64,000 nucleotides of DNA from Saccharopolyspora kobensis (GTDB lineage: Bacteria > Actinomycetota > Actinomycetes > Mycobacteriales > Pseudonocardiaceae): positions 144,180 through 208,179 of the forward strand of contig NZ_FNVB01000006.1 of NCBI RefSeq assembly GCF_900108315.1, in the 5' to 3' direction. This document shows positions 20,062 through 28,104 of the stretch, one piece after another. The notes under the pieces were generated by a model. The model searched no databases. It had not been told where the DNA came from and was given only the letters and a program-made list of their open reading frames with translations. Each line of letters opens with the position of its first letter. The stretch's first letter is position 1. The translations under genes were made by a program, and so were the position numbers.

Positions 20062-20244
20062 TCAGGCCCGGCGGGAGCCGGTGCGCTCGAAGTCCGGGTT
20101 GCAGACGTGGACGCCGTTGCCCTCCGGGCAGTCGTAGGACACCAGTGCGCGGCCGGACTCGGCCACCAGGCGATCCGCTGTCGCGGCCACCAAGATCGCC
20201 CGATGGTCGCAAGCCGTGCACCGCTGCGCGCTGCTGTACCTCAC
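20062..20244 (-). CDS. Small Cys-containing actinobacterial protein
   Basis: 60 residues starting VRYSSAQRCTACDHRA; the GTG at 20244 has GGGAGG 6 nt upstream. A C-x-x-C pair (RCTACD) is followed 25-30 residues later by YDCPEGNGVHVCNP, the arrangement of a small treble-clef or zinc-ribbon protein (four Cys plus one His). Similar short proteins with a Y-x-CP-x-G-x-G-x-H motif are common in actinobacteria, with unknown function. It sits alone between the EamA gene and dppF. Confidence 0.6.
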   Translation of the reverse strand: MRYSSAQRCTACDHRAILVAATADRLVAESGRALVSYDCPEGNGVHVCNPDFERTGSRRA

Positions 20245-20313
20245 CCGTAACCTCCCGTTCACACCTGACCGAGGATCCTATGTGGACGGGATCGGCCGCG
20301 GGGACGGAACCGG

Positions 20314-21420
20314 TCAACTCGCCGGGCTGATGTCCAGATCGCCGAAGTCCGACGGGTCGACCGCCTCGGCGACCACCTCGTGCGGCTGCAAGGTGCCGTC
20401 GCGGATCTCCTCCGCGTAGTGGCACGCCACCCGGTGGCCGGGCTTCAGCTCGCGCAGCGCGGGGCGCTCGGTGTCGCAGCGGCTCGGCTGGCGCCACGGG
20501 CAGCGGGTGTGGAAGCGGCAGCCCGCGGGCGGGTTGGCGGGCGAGGGCAGATCGCCGGAGAGCAGGATCTGCTCGCGCTCGTCCTCCACCGTCGGATCCG
20601 GCACCGGGACCGCCGACAGCAGCGCCTTCGAGTACGGGTGCAGCGGCTCCGCGTAGAGGTCGTCCGATGTGGACTCCTCCACGATGCCGCCCAGGTACAT
20701 CACGCCGACCCGGTCGGCGATGTGCCGCACCACCGCCAGGTCGTGCGCGATCACCAGGTAGGTCAGGCCGAACTCGGCCTGCAGGTCCTCCAGCAGGTTC
20801 ACCACCTGCGCCTGCACCGAGACGTCCAGCGCGGACACCGGCTCGTCGGCCACCACCAGCTCCGGCCCCACCGACAGCGCGCGGGCGATGCCGATGCGCT
20901 GCCGCTGACCGCCGGAGAACTCGTGCGGGTACTTGCGCAGCGAGGTCGTCGGCAGGCCCACTGCGGAGAGCAGCTCGCGCAGCTTCTTGTCGGTGGCCTC
21001 CCGGTCGGCGCCCATGCCGTGCGCGCGCATGCCCTCGACCAGCAGCGACTGCACCGACTGCCGGGGATCCAGCGAGGACAGCGGGTCCTGGAAGACCATC
21101 TGCATCCGGCGGCGCATCCGGCGCAGCGGCTCGCCCTTCATCCCGGACAGGTCGACGCCGTCGAACACCACCTTGCCGCCGGTCGGCTTCTCCAGCCGCA
21201 GCACCGCGCGCCCGAGCGTCGACTTGCCGCAGCCGGACTCCCCGACCAGGCCGTAGGTCTCACCGCGCCGGATGCGCAGCGACACGCCGTCCACGGCGTA
21301 GACGTACCCGACCGTGCGGTCCAGCACCACGCCGCGCTTGATCGGGAAGTGCACCGCGACGTCCTCGACGTCGACCAGCACGTCCTCGGAATCCCCGGCG
21401 GTGTCCAGGGTTTCGGTCAT
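20314..21420 (-). CDS. dppF: Peptide ABC transporter ATP-binding protein (DppF/OppF type)
   Basis: 368 residues, ATG with GGAGG upstream. Walker A (GESGCGKST), signature ([14 protein letters not shown]), Walker B ([12 protein letters not shown]) and the oligopeptide-transporter C-terminal extension ([15 protein letters not shown], then [10 protein letters not shown]) are present. It pairs with DppD as the second ATPase of a peptide importer. It is the last gene of the dpp unit and is split from dppD by a 217-bp gap filled with palindromic repeats, so its expression may be lower or may need its own promoter. Confidence 0.92.
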   Translation of the reverse strand: MTETLDTAGDSEDVLVDVEDVAVHFPIKRGVVLDRTVGYVYAVDGVSLRIRRGETYGLVGESGCGKSTLGRAVLRLEKPTGGKVVFDGVDLSGMKGEPLRRMRRRMQMVFQDPLSSLDPRQSVQSLLVEGMRAHGMGADREATDKKLRELLSAVGLPTTSLRKYPHEFSGGQRQRIGIARALSVGPELVVADEPVSALDVSVQAQVVNLLEDLQAEFGLTYLVIAHDLAVVRHIADRVGVMYLGGIVEESTSDDLYAEPLHPYSKALLSAVPVPDPTVEDEREQILLSGDLPSPANPPAGCRFHTRCPWRQPSRCDTERPALRELKPGHRVACHYAEEIRDGTLQPHEVVAEAVDPSDFGDLDISPAS

Positions 21421-21446
21421 GACGCCTCCGCCGTGCTAGTTCCCGC

Positions 21447-21634
21447 CGCAATTTCCATTGAAATCAGACGTCCAATTTCCATTGAACTTGCGCCAGGTTC
21501 TCCACAGGAACCGGCTCGTTGTCCACAGACACCGGCGTGTCGGGCACCGACACACCGGTGGTCCGCAAGTTCCATTGAAATCAGACATCCGATTTCCATT
21601 GAAATCTGAGGCCTGATTTCCATTGAAATCGCGG
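21447..21634. repeat. Composite palindromic repeat, copy 1
   Basis: Five 14-bp palindromes of the ATTTC-N4-GAAAT type (starts 21451, 21475, 21568, 21592, 21616; cores CATT, two of them with one arm mismatch). Between the second and third lies a GC-rich centre with TTCTCCACA (21498-21506), TTGTCCACA (21519-21527) and a hairpin made by CGGCGTGTCGG and CCGACACACCGG. The whole lies in the dppD-dppF gap. The centre (about 72 nt) aligns at roughly 80% with the copy at 29924-30084 read on the opposite strand. Confidence 0.85.
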
Positions 21635-21637
21635 AAG

Positions 21638-22633
21638 TCATGAGGCCTCCACCGGGGTTCGTGCTTCTCGCACCGGGTTGTGGCAGCGCAGCAGGCGCGC
21701 GCCGACGTCGATGCTCACGTCCGGGGTCTGCTGCTCGCAGACCTCCAGGGCGTTCGGGCAGCGCGGGCAGAACGCGCAGCCCGCGTCCCACGGGATGTTG
21801 TCGCTGACCGAGCCCTTGATCGGCGAAAGCCGCTGGCCGCGCGGGGCGTCCAGCCTCGGGATCGAGGCCAGCAGCCCAGCGGTGTACGGGTGCCGCGGGC
21901 GCGCGAACAGCTCGTGCCGCGCGGCGCGCTCCACCACCCGGCCCGCGTAGAGCACGTTGACCTCGTCGCACAGGCCTGCCACCACGCCCAGGTCGTGCGT
22001 GATCATGATCAGCGCGGTCTCGGTCTCGGCGACCAGCTCCGACAGCAGCCGCAGAATCTGCGCCTGGATCGTCACGTCCAGCGCGGTGGTGGGCTCGTCG
22101 GCGATCAGCAGCCGCGGCTTGCAGGCCAGCGCCATCGCGATCAGCGCGCGCTGGCGCATCCCGCCGGAGAGCTGGTGCGGGTACTCGTTGAGCCGTCGCT
22201 TCGGGTCCGGGATGCCCACCCGGCGCAGCAGGTCCTCGGCCTCCGGCATCGCCTCCTTGCGCGAGAGACCGCGGTGCCGCTCGATCACCTCCGAGACCTG
22301 CAGCCCGATCGACACCACCGGGTTCAGCGAGGTCAGCGGGTCCTGGAACACCATGCTCAGGTCGCTGCCGCGACGCTGGTCCAGCTCCCGGCGGGACAGC
22401 GACAGCAGATCGGTGCCGTCGAAGCGCACCGAACCGGAGACCTCCGCACCGCGCGTCGGCAGCAGGCCCATGATCGCCAGCGAGGTGACCGACTTCCCGC
22501 AACCGGACTCGCCGACCAGGCCGACGGTGCGGCCGGGTTCGACGTCGAAGGAGATGCCGTCCACGGCGGTCACCGGCGGCTCGCCCTTGCGGGCGAAGAC
22601 GACCGAGAGGTCGCGGACTTCCAGCAGTGCCAT
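21638..22633 (-). CDS. dppD: Peptide ABC transporter ATP-binding protein (DppD/OppD type)
   Basis: 331 residues, ATG with GGAGGAAAA upstream. Walker [10 protein letters not shown], signature LSGGMRQRALIAMAL, Walker B LLIADEPTTALD, H-loop MITHDLGV, and the C-terminal Cys-containing extension (WDAGCAFCPRCPNALEVCEQ) typical of OppD/DppD, where these cysteines can bind an Fe-S cluster. It starts 12 bp after the permease dppC. First ATPase of the importer on the cytoplasmic side. Confidence 0.93.
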   Translation of the reverse strand: MALLEVRDLSVVFARKGEPPVTAVDGISFDVEPGRTVGLVGESGCGKSVTSLAIMGLLPTRGAEVSGSVRFDGTDLLSLSRRELDQRRGSDLSMVFQDPLTSLNPVVSIGLQVSEVIERHRGLSRKEAMPEAEDLLRRVGIPDPKRRLNEYPHQLSGGMRQRALIAMALACKPRLLIADEPTTALDVTIQAQILRLLSELVAETETALIMITHDLGVVAGLCDEVNVLYAGRVVERAARHELFARPRHPYTAGLLASIPRLDAPRGQRLSPIKGSVSDNIPWDAGCAFCPRCPNALEVCEQQTPDVSIDVGARLLRCHNPVREARTPVEAS

Positions 22634-22645
22634 GATTTTCCTCCG

Positions 22646-23578
22646 TCAGCGCCGGCGCTTCGGGTCCAGCGCGTCCCGCAGGGACTCGCCGACCAGGGTG
22701 AAGCCGAGGGCGACCAGGATGATGCAGCTCGCCGGCCAGAACGCCAGCTGCGGGTGCGAGTCGATGATGTTCTGCGCGCCGCCGAGCATCTGGCCCCACT
22801 CCGGGACCGAGTCGTCGGCCGCGCCGAGGCCGAGGAAGGACAGCGCCGCCGCGTCGATGATCGCCACCGCCAGCACCAGCGTGGCCTGCACGATCACCGG
22901 GCCGAGCGCGTTCGGCAGCATGTGCCGGAACACGATCGAGCTCTCCTTCACGCCCAGCGCCCGCGCCGCCAGCACGTGATCGCTGGCGCGCTGCGCGAGC
23001 ATCGTGCCGCGCAGCAGGCGGCCGAAGATCGGCACCTGCACGATCGCCACCGCCAGGATCACGGTGAACTGGCTCTGCTGCGCGAACAGCGCGCCGATCG
23101 ACACCGCCAGCAGCAGCGACGGCACCGACAGCATCACGTCCACGACCCGCATGACCAGCGAGTCCACCCAGCCGCCGAACGCACCGGCCACCACACCCAG
23201 CACCAGGCCGCCGCCGAGGCCGATCACGGTGGCCAGCACGGCGACCAGCAGCGTCTGCTGAGAACCCAGCAGCAGCCGGGAGAACAGGTCGCGGCCGTAC
23301 TGGTCACCGCCGAGCGGGAAGCCCTCCTGCGGCGGCGGGATGGTGTTCTCCGCGCGGGAGACCTGGTCGACCAGGACCCGCAACGCCGGGTCGTGCGGCG
23401 CCAGCAGCGGGGCGAGCAGCGCCACCAGCACGAACACCGCGATGATCACCGCGCCGACCACGAACACCGGGTTGCGCTTGAGCCGCCGCCACGCCGACGC
23501 CGCCAGGCTCACCCCGGCGTCCGCCGAGGCCTCCGCCAGCGCGTCGATGCGCTCCTTGCGCTGCGATTTCAGAGCCAT
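22646..23578 (-). CDS. dppC: Peptide ABC transporter permease (DppC type)
   Basis: 310 residues. An N-terminal cytoplasmic stretch leads into OppC_N (RRLKRNPVFVVGAVIIAVFV) and the BPD_transp_1 domain with about six spans. The EAA-type loop is seen in RGTMLAQRASDHVLAARALG, which contacts the ATPases. It starts 4 bp after dppB ends, a tight operon junction. Confidence 0.92.
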   Translation of the reverse strand: MALKSQRKERIDALAEASADAGVSLAASAWRRLKRNPVFVVGAVIIAVFVLVALLAPLLAPHDPALRVLVDQVSRAENTIPPPQEGFPLGGDQYGRDLFSRLLLGSQQTLLVAVLATVIGLGGGLVLGVVAGAFGGWVDSLVMRVVDVMLSVPSLLLAVSIGALFAQQSQFTVILAVAIVQVPIFGRLLRGTMLAQRASDHVLAARALGVKESSIVFRHMLPNALGPVIVQATLVLAVAIIDAAALSFLGLGAADDSVPEWGQMLGGAQNIIDSHPQLAFWPASCIILVALGFTLVGESLRDALDPKRRR

Positions 23579-23582
23579 GACC

Positions 23583-24593
23583 TCACCGTGTCCGCAGTCG
23601 TGGGTCGATCAACGCGTACGAGAGGTCGACCAGCAGGTTGACCAGCACGTACATCATCGCCGAAGCCAGGATCACCACCTGGAGCACCGGGAAGTCCTTG
23701 CGCTCGAAGCCCAGCGCGACCGCCTGCCCGATGCCCGCGATGTTGAACACCCGCTCGGTCAGCACCGCACCGGCCAGCAGCGCACCGGTCTGCAGACCGA
23801 TCGTGGTGACCACCGGCAGCATCGCGTTGTGCAGGATGTGCCTGCGGCGGATGACCATCGAGGCCAGGCCCTTCGCCCGCGCGGTGCGCACGTAGTCCTC
23901 GTCCATCACGTCCAGCACCGCGGCCCGGGTGATCCGGAAGATCACCGCGAACGGGATGGTGGACAGCGCGATGGCGGGCAGGATCAGGTGCACGAAGGAG
24001 TTCCACGCGGCATCCCACTCGCGGGTCAGCAGCCCGTCGAGGATGTAGAAGCCGGTGACCCTGGTGGCGTCCAGCCCGGCGTCCTGGCGGCCGGATGCGG
24101 GCAGCACGCCCAGCTGGACGGCGAACACGAACTTCAGCAGGAAAGCCAGGAAGAACACCGGCACCGCGACGCCGACCAGCGACCAGGTGATGCTCAGGTT
24201 GTCCAGCCAGCTGCCGCGCTTGCGGGCGGCCAGGTAGCCCAGCGGGATGCCGATGGCCACGGCCAGCAGCAGCGCCAGGACGGACAGCTCCAGCGTCGCC
24301 GGGAAGCGGGTCAGGAACACCTCCATCGCGGGCGTGCCGGGCTGCACGCCGGTGGAGGTGCCGAAGTCACCGGTGGCGGCGCGGCCCAGGAACCGCAGGT
24401 ACTGCACGAAGAGCGGCTGGTCCATGCCGAGATCTGCTTCGAGCTGCGCCCGCGCCTCCGGCGTGGCGCGGTCGCCCAGCATCGCCGACACCGGCCCGCC
24501 GGGCAGCGAGCGCAGCCAGGCGAACAGCAGGATCGACAGGACGAAGACGACCAGCACCAGCTGCGCCAGTCGCCGGATCGTGTAGCGGAGCAC
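23583..24593 (-). CDS. dppB: Peptide ABC transporter permease (DppB type)
   Basis: 336 residues, GTG start giving MLRYTIRRLAQLVLVVFVLS, the standard DppB opening. The large extracytoplasmic loop and EAA loop (VMDEDYVRTARAKGLASMVI) are present. It follows the binding protein dppA after a 98-bp gap that contains an inverted pair of GCGC-core palindromes (24628-24685), which could lower read-through from dppA. Confidence 0.93.
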   Translation of the reverse strand: MLRYTIRRLAQLVLVVFVLSILLFAWLRSLPGGPVSAMLGDRATPEARAQLEADLGMDQPLFVQYLRFLGRAATGDFGTSTGVQPGTPAMEVFLTRFPATLELSVLALLLAVAIGIPLGYLAARKRGSWLDNLSITWSLVGVAVPVFFLAFLLKFVFAVQLGVLPASGRQDAGLDATRVTGFYILDGLLTREWDAAWNSFVHLILPAIALSTIPFAVIFRITRAAVLDVMDEDYVRTARAKGLASMVIRRRHILHNAMLPVVTTIGLQTGALLAGAVLTERVFNIAGIGQAVALGFERKDFPVLQVVILASAMMYVLVNLLVDLSYALIDPRLRTR

Positions 24594-24627
24594 GCGAACC
24601 CCCGTTGCTCAGTTCGGCAGCGAGCGC

Positions 24628-24685
24628 GATTTCGCGCGAAACCGACGGACCCCGTGCGGGAGCCGCGCCGGTTTCGCGCGAAATC
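24628..24685. repeat. Inverted pair of GCGC-core palindromes (dppA-dppB gap)
   Basis: GATTTCGCGCGAAACCG (24628-24644) and its exact reverse complement (24669-24685) give a 17-bp stem around a 24-bp GC-rich loop. Each arm is itself a variant of the ATTTC-N4-GAAAT palindrome with core GCGC. It sits between the solute-binding-protein gene and the first permease gene, the usual place for a partial terminator or RNA-stabilising hairpin. Confidence 0.7.
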
Positions 24686-24691
24686 GTCAAC

Positions 24692-26386
24692 TCACTGGCC
24701 CGAGATGCTCACCGAGGCGAACTCTTCGGCGGTCAGCGGCGAGGTCTGCAGACCCTCCACCTCGGCGCTCGTGACGATCGCCGGCGGCGAGTGCGACAGC
24801 GGGATGGCAGGCAGGTACTCGGACATCAGCTTGCGGTTGATGTCCTGGTACATCTGCTCGCGCTTGGCCTCGTCCGGCTCGGCGTCGGCGGCCTTCAGCT
24901 GGTTCGCCAGGTCCGCGCCCCACGGCGAGCCCGCCGTGTAGAAGCGGTTCTCCGTGGTGCCGAAGAAGGTGCCGATGAAGTTGTCCGGCGTGTTGTAGTC
25001 ACCGGTCCAGCCGAGCAGGAAGATGTCGGCCCTGGCGTTGTCGACGTCGTCGATGTAGCCGCCGTTCCACGGCTTGCTGACCGGGTTCACGGTGATGCCC
25101 GCGGCGCGCAGGTTCTCGGCGAGCGCGTTGTAGATGCCCTGCGGGTCCGGCATGTACGGCCGGGTCACCTCGGTGGGCCAGTAGAAGTTCACCGTCAGGT
25201 TCGGCACGCCCGCCTCGGCGAGCAGCTGCTTGGCCTTCGCCGGGTCGTGCGGGTACTTCTGCACGTCGTCGGCGTAACCGTCCACTGTGTCCGGGTAGAA
25301 CTGGGTGGCGACCGAGGCGCCCTCCGGCAGGTTCGCCTTGACCAGCGTCTCGCGGTCCAGCGCGTAAGCCAGCGCCTGGCGCACCTTCACGTCCTTCAGC
25401 GCCGGGTTGTTCTTCTGGGTGATGCCCAGGTACATGATGTTGAACGGGTCGCGGACCTGGACGTTGTGCCCGGCGTCGCGCAGGGCCTTGAGGTCGGCGG
25501 CGTTCGGGAAGTCGTAGCCGTCGATGGCGCCCGACTCCAGCTCCTGCTTGCGCACCGTCTCGTCCGGGATGATGCGGAAGATCAGCTCGTTGAGCTTGGC
25601 CTTCTCGCCCCAGTACTCCTCGTTGCGGACCAGCTTGATGGTGCCGTTGCCCTCGTCGTAGGAGGCGAACTTGAACGGACCGGTGCCGGTCGGCTGCGAG
25701 CGCGAGTACTCCGGGTAGACGAAGCTGTCGCCCTGGGCCTGCACGTCGTTTGCCTTGTACTTCTCCATCGCCGTCGGCGACTGCATGCTGAACGACGGGA
25801 GCCCGAGGATGTCCGGGAACTTCGAGCTGGCGCGGGTCAGGTGCACCACCGCGGTCGTCGGGTCGGGCGACTCGCAGGACTGGTACAGCGACGGCGTCTT
25901 GCCGTCGGAGAACCCGCCGAAGTTCTCGATCCAGTAGTACGACAGCGCCTGGTTCTGCCCGGCGCCGGTCTGGTCGAACATGCGCTGGAAGTTCTTGCAC
26001 ACCGCTTCGGCGTTGAAGTCGGTGCCGTCGTGGAACTTCACGCCGGTGCGCAGCTTGAACGTCCAGGACTTGCCGTCCGGGCTGTGCTCCCAGCTCTCCG
26101 CGAGCTCCGGTTCGACGTCGGCGGATCCGGGCTTGAACCCGACCAGGCCCTCCATGATCTGCCGGCTGACCCGGAAGGTCTCGCCGTCGGAGGCGTAGAA
26201 GGGGTCGAACCCGTCGGGAGCACCGGCCGCGCCGAAGGTGAGCGTGCCGCCCTCTCCGCCCCCGGCCTCGCGCTGCGACTGCGCGCACGCGGCCAGCGAA
26301 GTGGCCGCGACGAGCGCGACGCCGACAGTGGCGACACGGCGCCGCGTGGTGAACGCGCGGCGTGGCGCCGATGGAGCTCTACTCAT
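24692..26386 (-). CDS. dppA: Peptide ABC transporter substrate-binding lipoprotein (DppA type)
   Basis: 564 residues. The signal peptide (RRVATVGVALVAATSLAAC) ends in a lipobox, with Cys34 as the lipidated residue, so it is anchored outside the membrane. The SBP_bac_5 fold is clear: DPFYASDGETFRVSRQIMEG, LAESWEHSPDGKSWTFKLRT, VKFHDGTDFNAEAVCKNFQR and ALDRETLVKANLPEG. It delivers oligopeptides or dipeptides to the DppBC channel. First gene of the operon; two inverted repeats lie upstream. Confidence 0.94.
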   Translation of the reverse strand: MSRAPSAPRRAFTTRRRVATVGVALVAATSLAACAQSQREAGGGEGGTLTFGAAGAPDGFDPFYASDGETFRVSRQIMEGLVGFKPGSADVEPELAESWEHSPDGKSWTFKLRTGVKFHDGTDFNAEAVCKNFQRMFDQTGAGQNQALSYYWIENFGGFSDGKTPSLYQSCESPDPTTAVVHLTRASSKFPDILGLPSFSMQSPTAMEKYKANDVQAQGDSFVYPEYSRSQPTGTGPFKFASYDEGNGTIKLVRNEEYWGEKAKLNELIFRIIPDETVRKQELESGAIDGYDFPNAADLKALRDAGHNVQVRDPFNIMYLGITQKNNPALKDVKVRQALAYALDRETLVKANLPEGASVATQFYPDTVDGYADDVQKYPHDPAKAKQLLAEAGVPNLTVNFYWPTEVTRPYMPDPQGIYNALAENLRAAGITVNPVSKPWNGGYIDDVDNARADIFLLGWTGDYNTPDNFIGTFFGTTENRFYTAGSPWGADLANQLKAADAEPDEAKREQMYQDINRKLMSEYLPAIPLSHSPPAIVTSAEVEGLQTSPLTAEEFASVSISGQ

Positions 26387-26479
26387 GGAAGCACCTCAGT
26401 GTGTCTCAGGTCTCAGAGTGCCGTGAGACTAACCCGCACCACGCGTTCGATGGAGTCCCAGAGGTTACGATCCGACTAC

Positions 26480-26518
26480 TTAGGGCTACCTAATGAACCC
26501 GATCGATAACTATCGATC
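26480..26518. promoter_or_regulatory. Inverted repeats upstream of dppA
   Basis: TTAGG-GCTA-CCTAA (26480-26493) and GATCGATA-AC-TATCGATC (26501-26518, perfect 8-bp arms) lie about 95-130 bp upstream of the dppA start, in unusually AT-rich DNA for this genome. They are candidate operators of the dpp operon. The first resembles part of an iron box only weakly, so no regulator is named. Confidence 0.5.
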
Positions 26519-26624
26519 ACCCGCCCGTACCAGCGAATTCGACTACTTGCCGTCATGGCAACTCCGCTGCGGAGTTCCGGCAAATACGGGAAAAACGTAA
26601 ACACCCGGCGAACGCGGATGTGAA

Positions 26625-26663
26625 GAAGCCGCCCGGCGACGGCGTGCGTCACCGGGCGGCTTC
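26625..26663 (-). terminator. Hairpin after recR
   Basis: GAAGCCGCCCGG (26625-26636) and CCGGGCGGCTTC (26652-26663) form a 12-bp GC-rich stem starting 12 bp beyond the recR stop codon. On the recR strand it is followed by TTCACATC rather than a clean T run. Confidence 0.75.
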
Positions 26664-26675
26664 AGAGGTTCGGGG

Positions 26676-27272
26676 CTAGAGCGCCCTGCGTCCGGAGAGC
26701 GCCCTGCCGAGGGTGAGCTCGTCGGCGAACTCCAGGTCCCCGCCCATCGGGAGGCCCGACGCGAGCCGGGTGACCGTCAGACCGGGGAAGTCCCGCAGCA
26801 TCCGGACCAGGTAGGTCGCGGTCGCCTCGCCCTCGGTGTTCGGGTCGGTCGCGATGATCACCTCGGTGATGTCGTCCTTGCCGATGCGGGCCAGCAGCTC
26901 GCGCACCCGCAGCTGGTCCGGGCCCACCCCGGACAACGGGTCCAGCGCCCCGCCGAGGACGTGGTAACGCCCCTTGAACTCGCGGGTGCGCTCGACGGCC
27001 AGCACGTCCTTGGGCTCCTCGACGACGCACACCAGCGCCTTGTCGCGGCGGACGTCCCGGCAGATGCGGCAGGTGGTCTCCTCGGAGACGTTGCCGCAGA
27101 CGTCGCAGAACACCACGCCTTCCTTGACCTTCTGCAGCACTTCCTGCAGCCGGGTCACGTCCGCGGGCTCGGCCGCGAGCAGGTGGAAGGCGATGCGCTG
27201 CGCGCTCTTCGGACCGATGCCCGGCAACCTGCCGAGCTCGTCGATCAAATCCTGTACCGGACCTTCGTACAC
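26676..27272 (-). CDS. recR: Recombination mediator protein RecR
   Basis: 198 residues from GTG 27272 ([20 protein letters not shown]), the usual length. It has the HhH element [17 protein letters not shown], a Cys4 zinc finger (Cys56, 59, 68, 71) and a Toprim domain ([19 protein letters not shown]). RecR with RecF/RecO loads RecA at gaps. The long open frame upstream of this start is not family sequence. ybaB lies 325 bp upstream rather than adjacent, the gap being filled by a decayed repeat. Confidence 0.95.
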   Translation of the reverse strand: MYEGPVQDLIDELGRLPGIGPKSAQRIAFHLLAAEPADVTRLQEVLQKVKEGVVFCDVCGNVSEETTCRICRDVRRDKALVCVVEEPKDVLAVERTREFKGRYHVLGGALDPLSGVGPDQLRVRELLARIGKDDITEVIIATDPNTEGEATATYLVRMLRDFPGLTVTRLASGLPMGGDLEFADELTLGRALSGRRAL

Positions 27273-27412
27273 TTCTCGCTCGTTTCCGGGGCCTGCGCGG
27301 TCCCAAGCGAACCGCGCTCGAAGCCGGCTCGACCGCACAGCTCCGACTGAGGTTCTTTCGTCTTGATCGGCCACCGCAGCCGCGACGCCTGGTGCGCCGC
27401 GGGCTGTCGCAA

Positions 27413-27540
27413 GCGCCGAAGGCGCTTTCGGATCCGCCCTCGCGAACTCGCACCGGCGCGGGTTCTGAGAGGTTTCCCGGCGAGGACGGCCCAGCCGCCG
27501 TGCACCGGTCGTGCACCAGGCTGGGCAGCCGCAGTCCAGG
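27413..27540. repeat. Degenerate dispersed repeat, copy A
   Basis: This 128-bp stretch in the recR-ybaB gap resembles 39060-39183. Shared features in order: GCGCCG-A/C-AGGCGC, AACTCGCACCG-S-CGCGGGTTCT, AGAGGT, GGCGAGG, CGCCGTGCA-CGG, GCAGTCC. It explains why recR and ybaB, usually adjacent, are 325 bp apart. On the minus strand both copies translate in one frame to a piece like TS-x-NPRRCE, which may be coincidental. Confidence 0.55.
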
Positions 27541-27597
27541 GGACCTCTCCGGTTCGCCACCCGCACCGCCGCGCAGAACGAGGCCGGAATCCCGTGA

Positions 27598-27933
27598 TCA
27601 CATGCCCGGCAGGGACAGGCCGCCGCCGAGGCCGCTGGTCAGCGGTCCCATCTTCGCCGCCTGCAGCTCCTGCGCCGCGCGGTTGGCGTCGCGCACCGCG
27701 GCGACCACCAGATCCGCCAGCGTCTCGGTGTCCTCCGGGTCGGCCGCCTTCGGGTCGATGGTGAGGCCCTTCAGCTCACCGGCGCCGGTGACCGTCGCGG
27801 TCACCAGGCCGCCACCGGCGCTACCGGTGACCTCCGCCTCGGCGAGCTCCTGCTGCGCGGTCATCAGCTGCTGCTGCATCTTCTGCGCCTGTTCCATGAT
27901 CTGCTGCATGTTCGGCTGGCCACCTGGCTGCAC
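27598..27933 (-). CDS. YbaB/EbfC nucleoid-associated protein
   Basis: 111 residues, GTG start with GAGGAGGAGC upstream. Opens [20 protein letters not shown] and continues [60 protein letters not shown]: the complete YbaB/EbfC fold. These small dimeric proteins bind DNA and are usually encoded between dnaX and recR; here the order dnaX-ybaB-recR is kept but an S9 peptidase gene on the other strand has been inserted after dnaX. Confidence 0.93.
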   Translation of the reverse strand: MQPGGQPNMQQIMEQAQKMQQQLMTAQQELAEAEVTGSAGGGLVTATVTGAGELKGLTIDPKAADPEDTETLADLVVAAVRDANRAAQELQAAKMGPLTSGLGGGLSLPGM

Positions 27934-28104
27934 GGTGCTCCTCCTCGTCTCGCGGGACCCGCGCCCGATCGGGCGGCACGAGCACGGGGTACACCACCCA
28001 GCCTAGAGCCTGCTGGTGCCCGGTCTGCGTGCGTGGTCGCCTCGGGAACGAGCGCCCCCGGTCGGCCCCTGGGCTCAGCGGGTCGCGCGTGACAGGGTGT
28101 CGGC

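Noticed and set aside
23340..24941. 533-codon + strand frame opposite dppB/dppC
   Set aside because: Antisense to two permease genes and of shadow composition.
26480..26493. Iron box (DtxR/IdeR site) upstream of dppA
   Set aside because: TTAGG and CCTAA halves are 5 bp too close for the 19-bp iron box; kept only as a generic inverted repeat.
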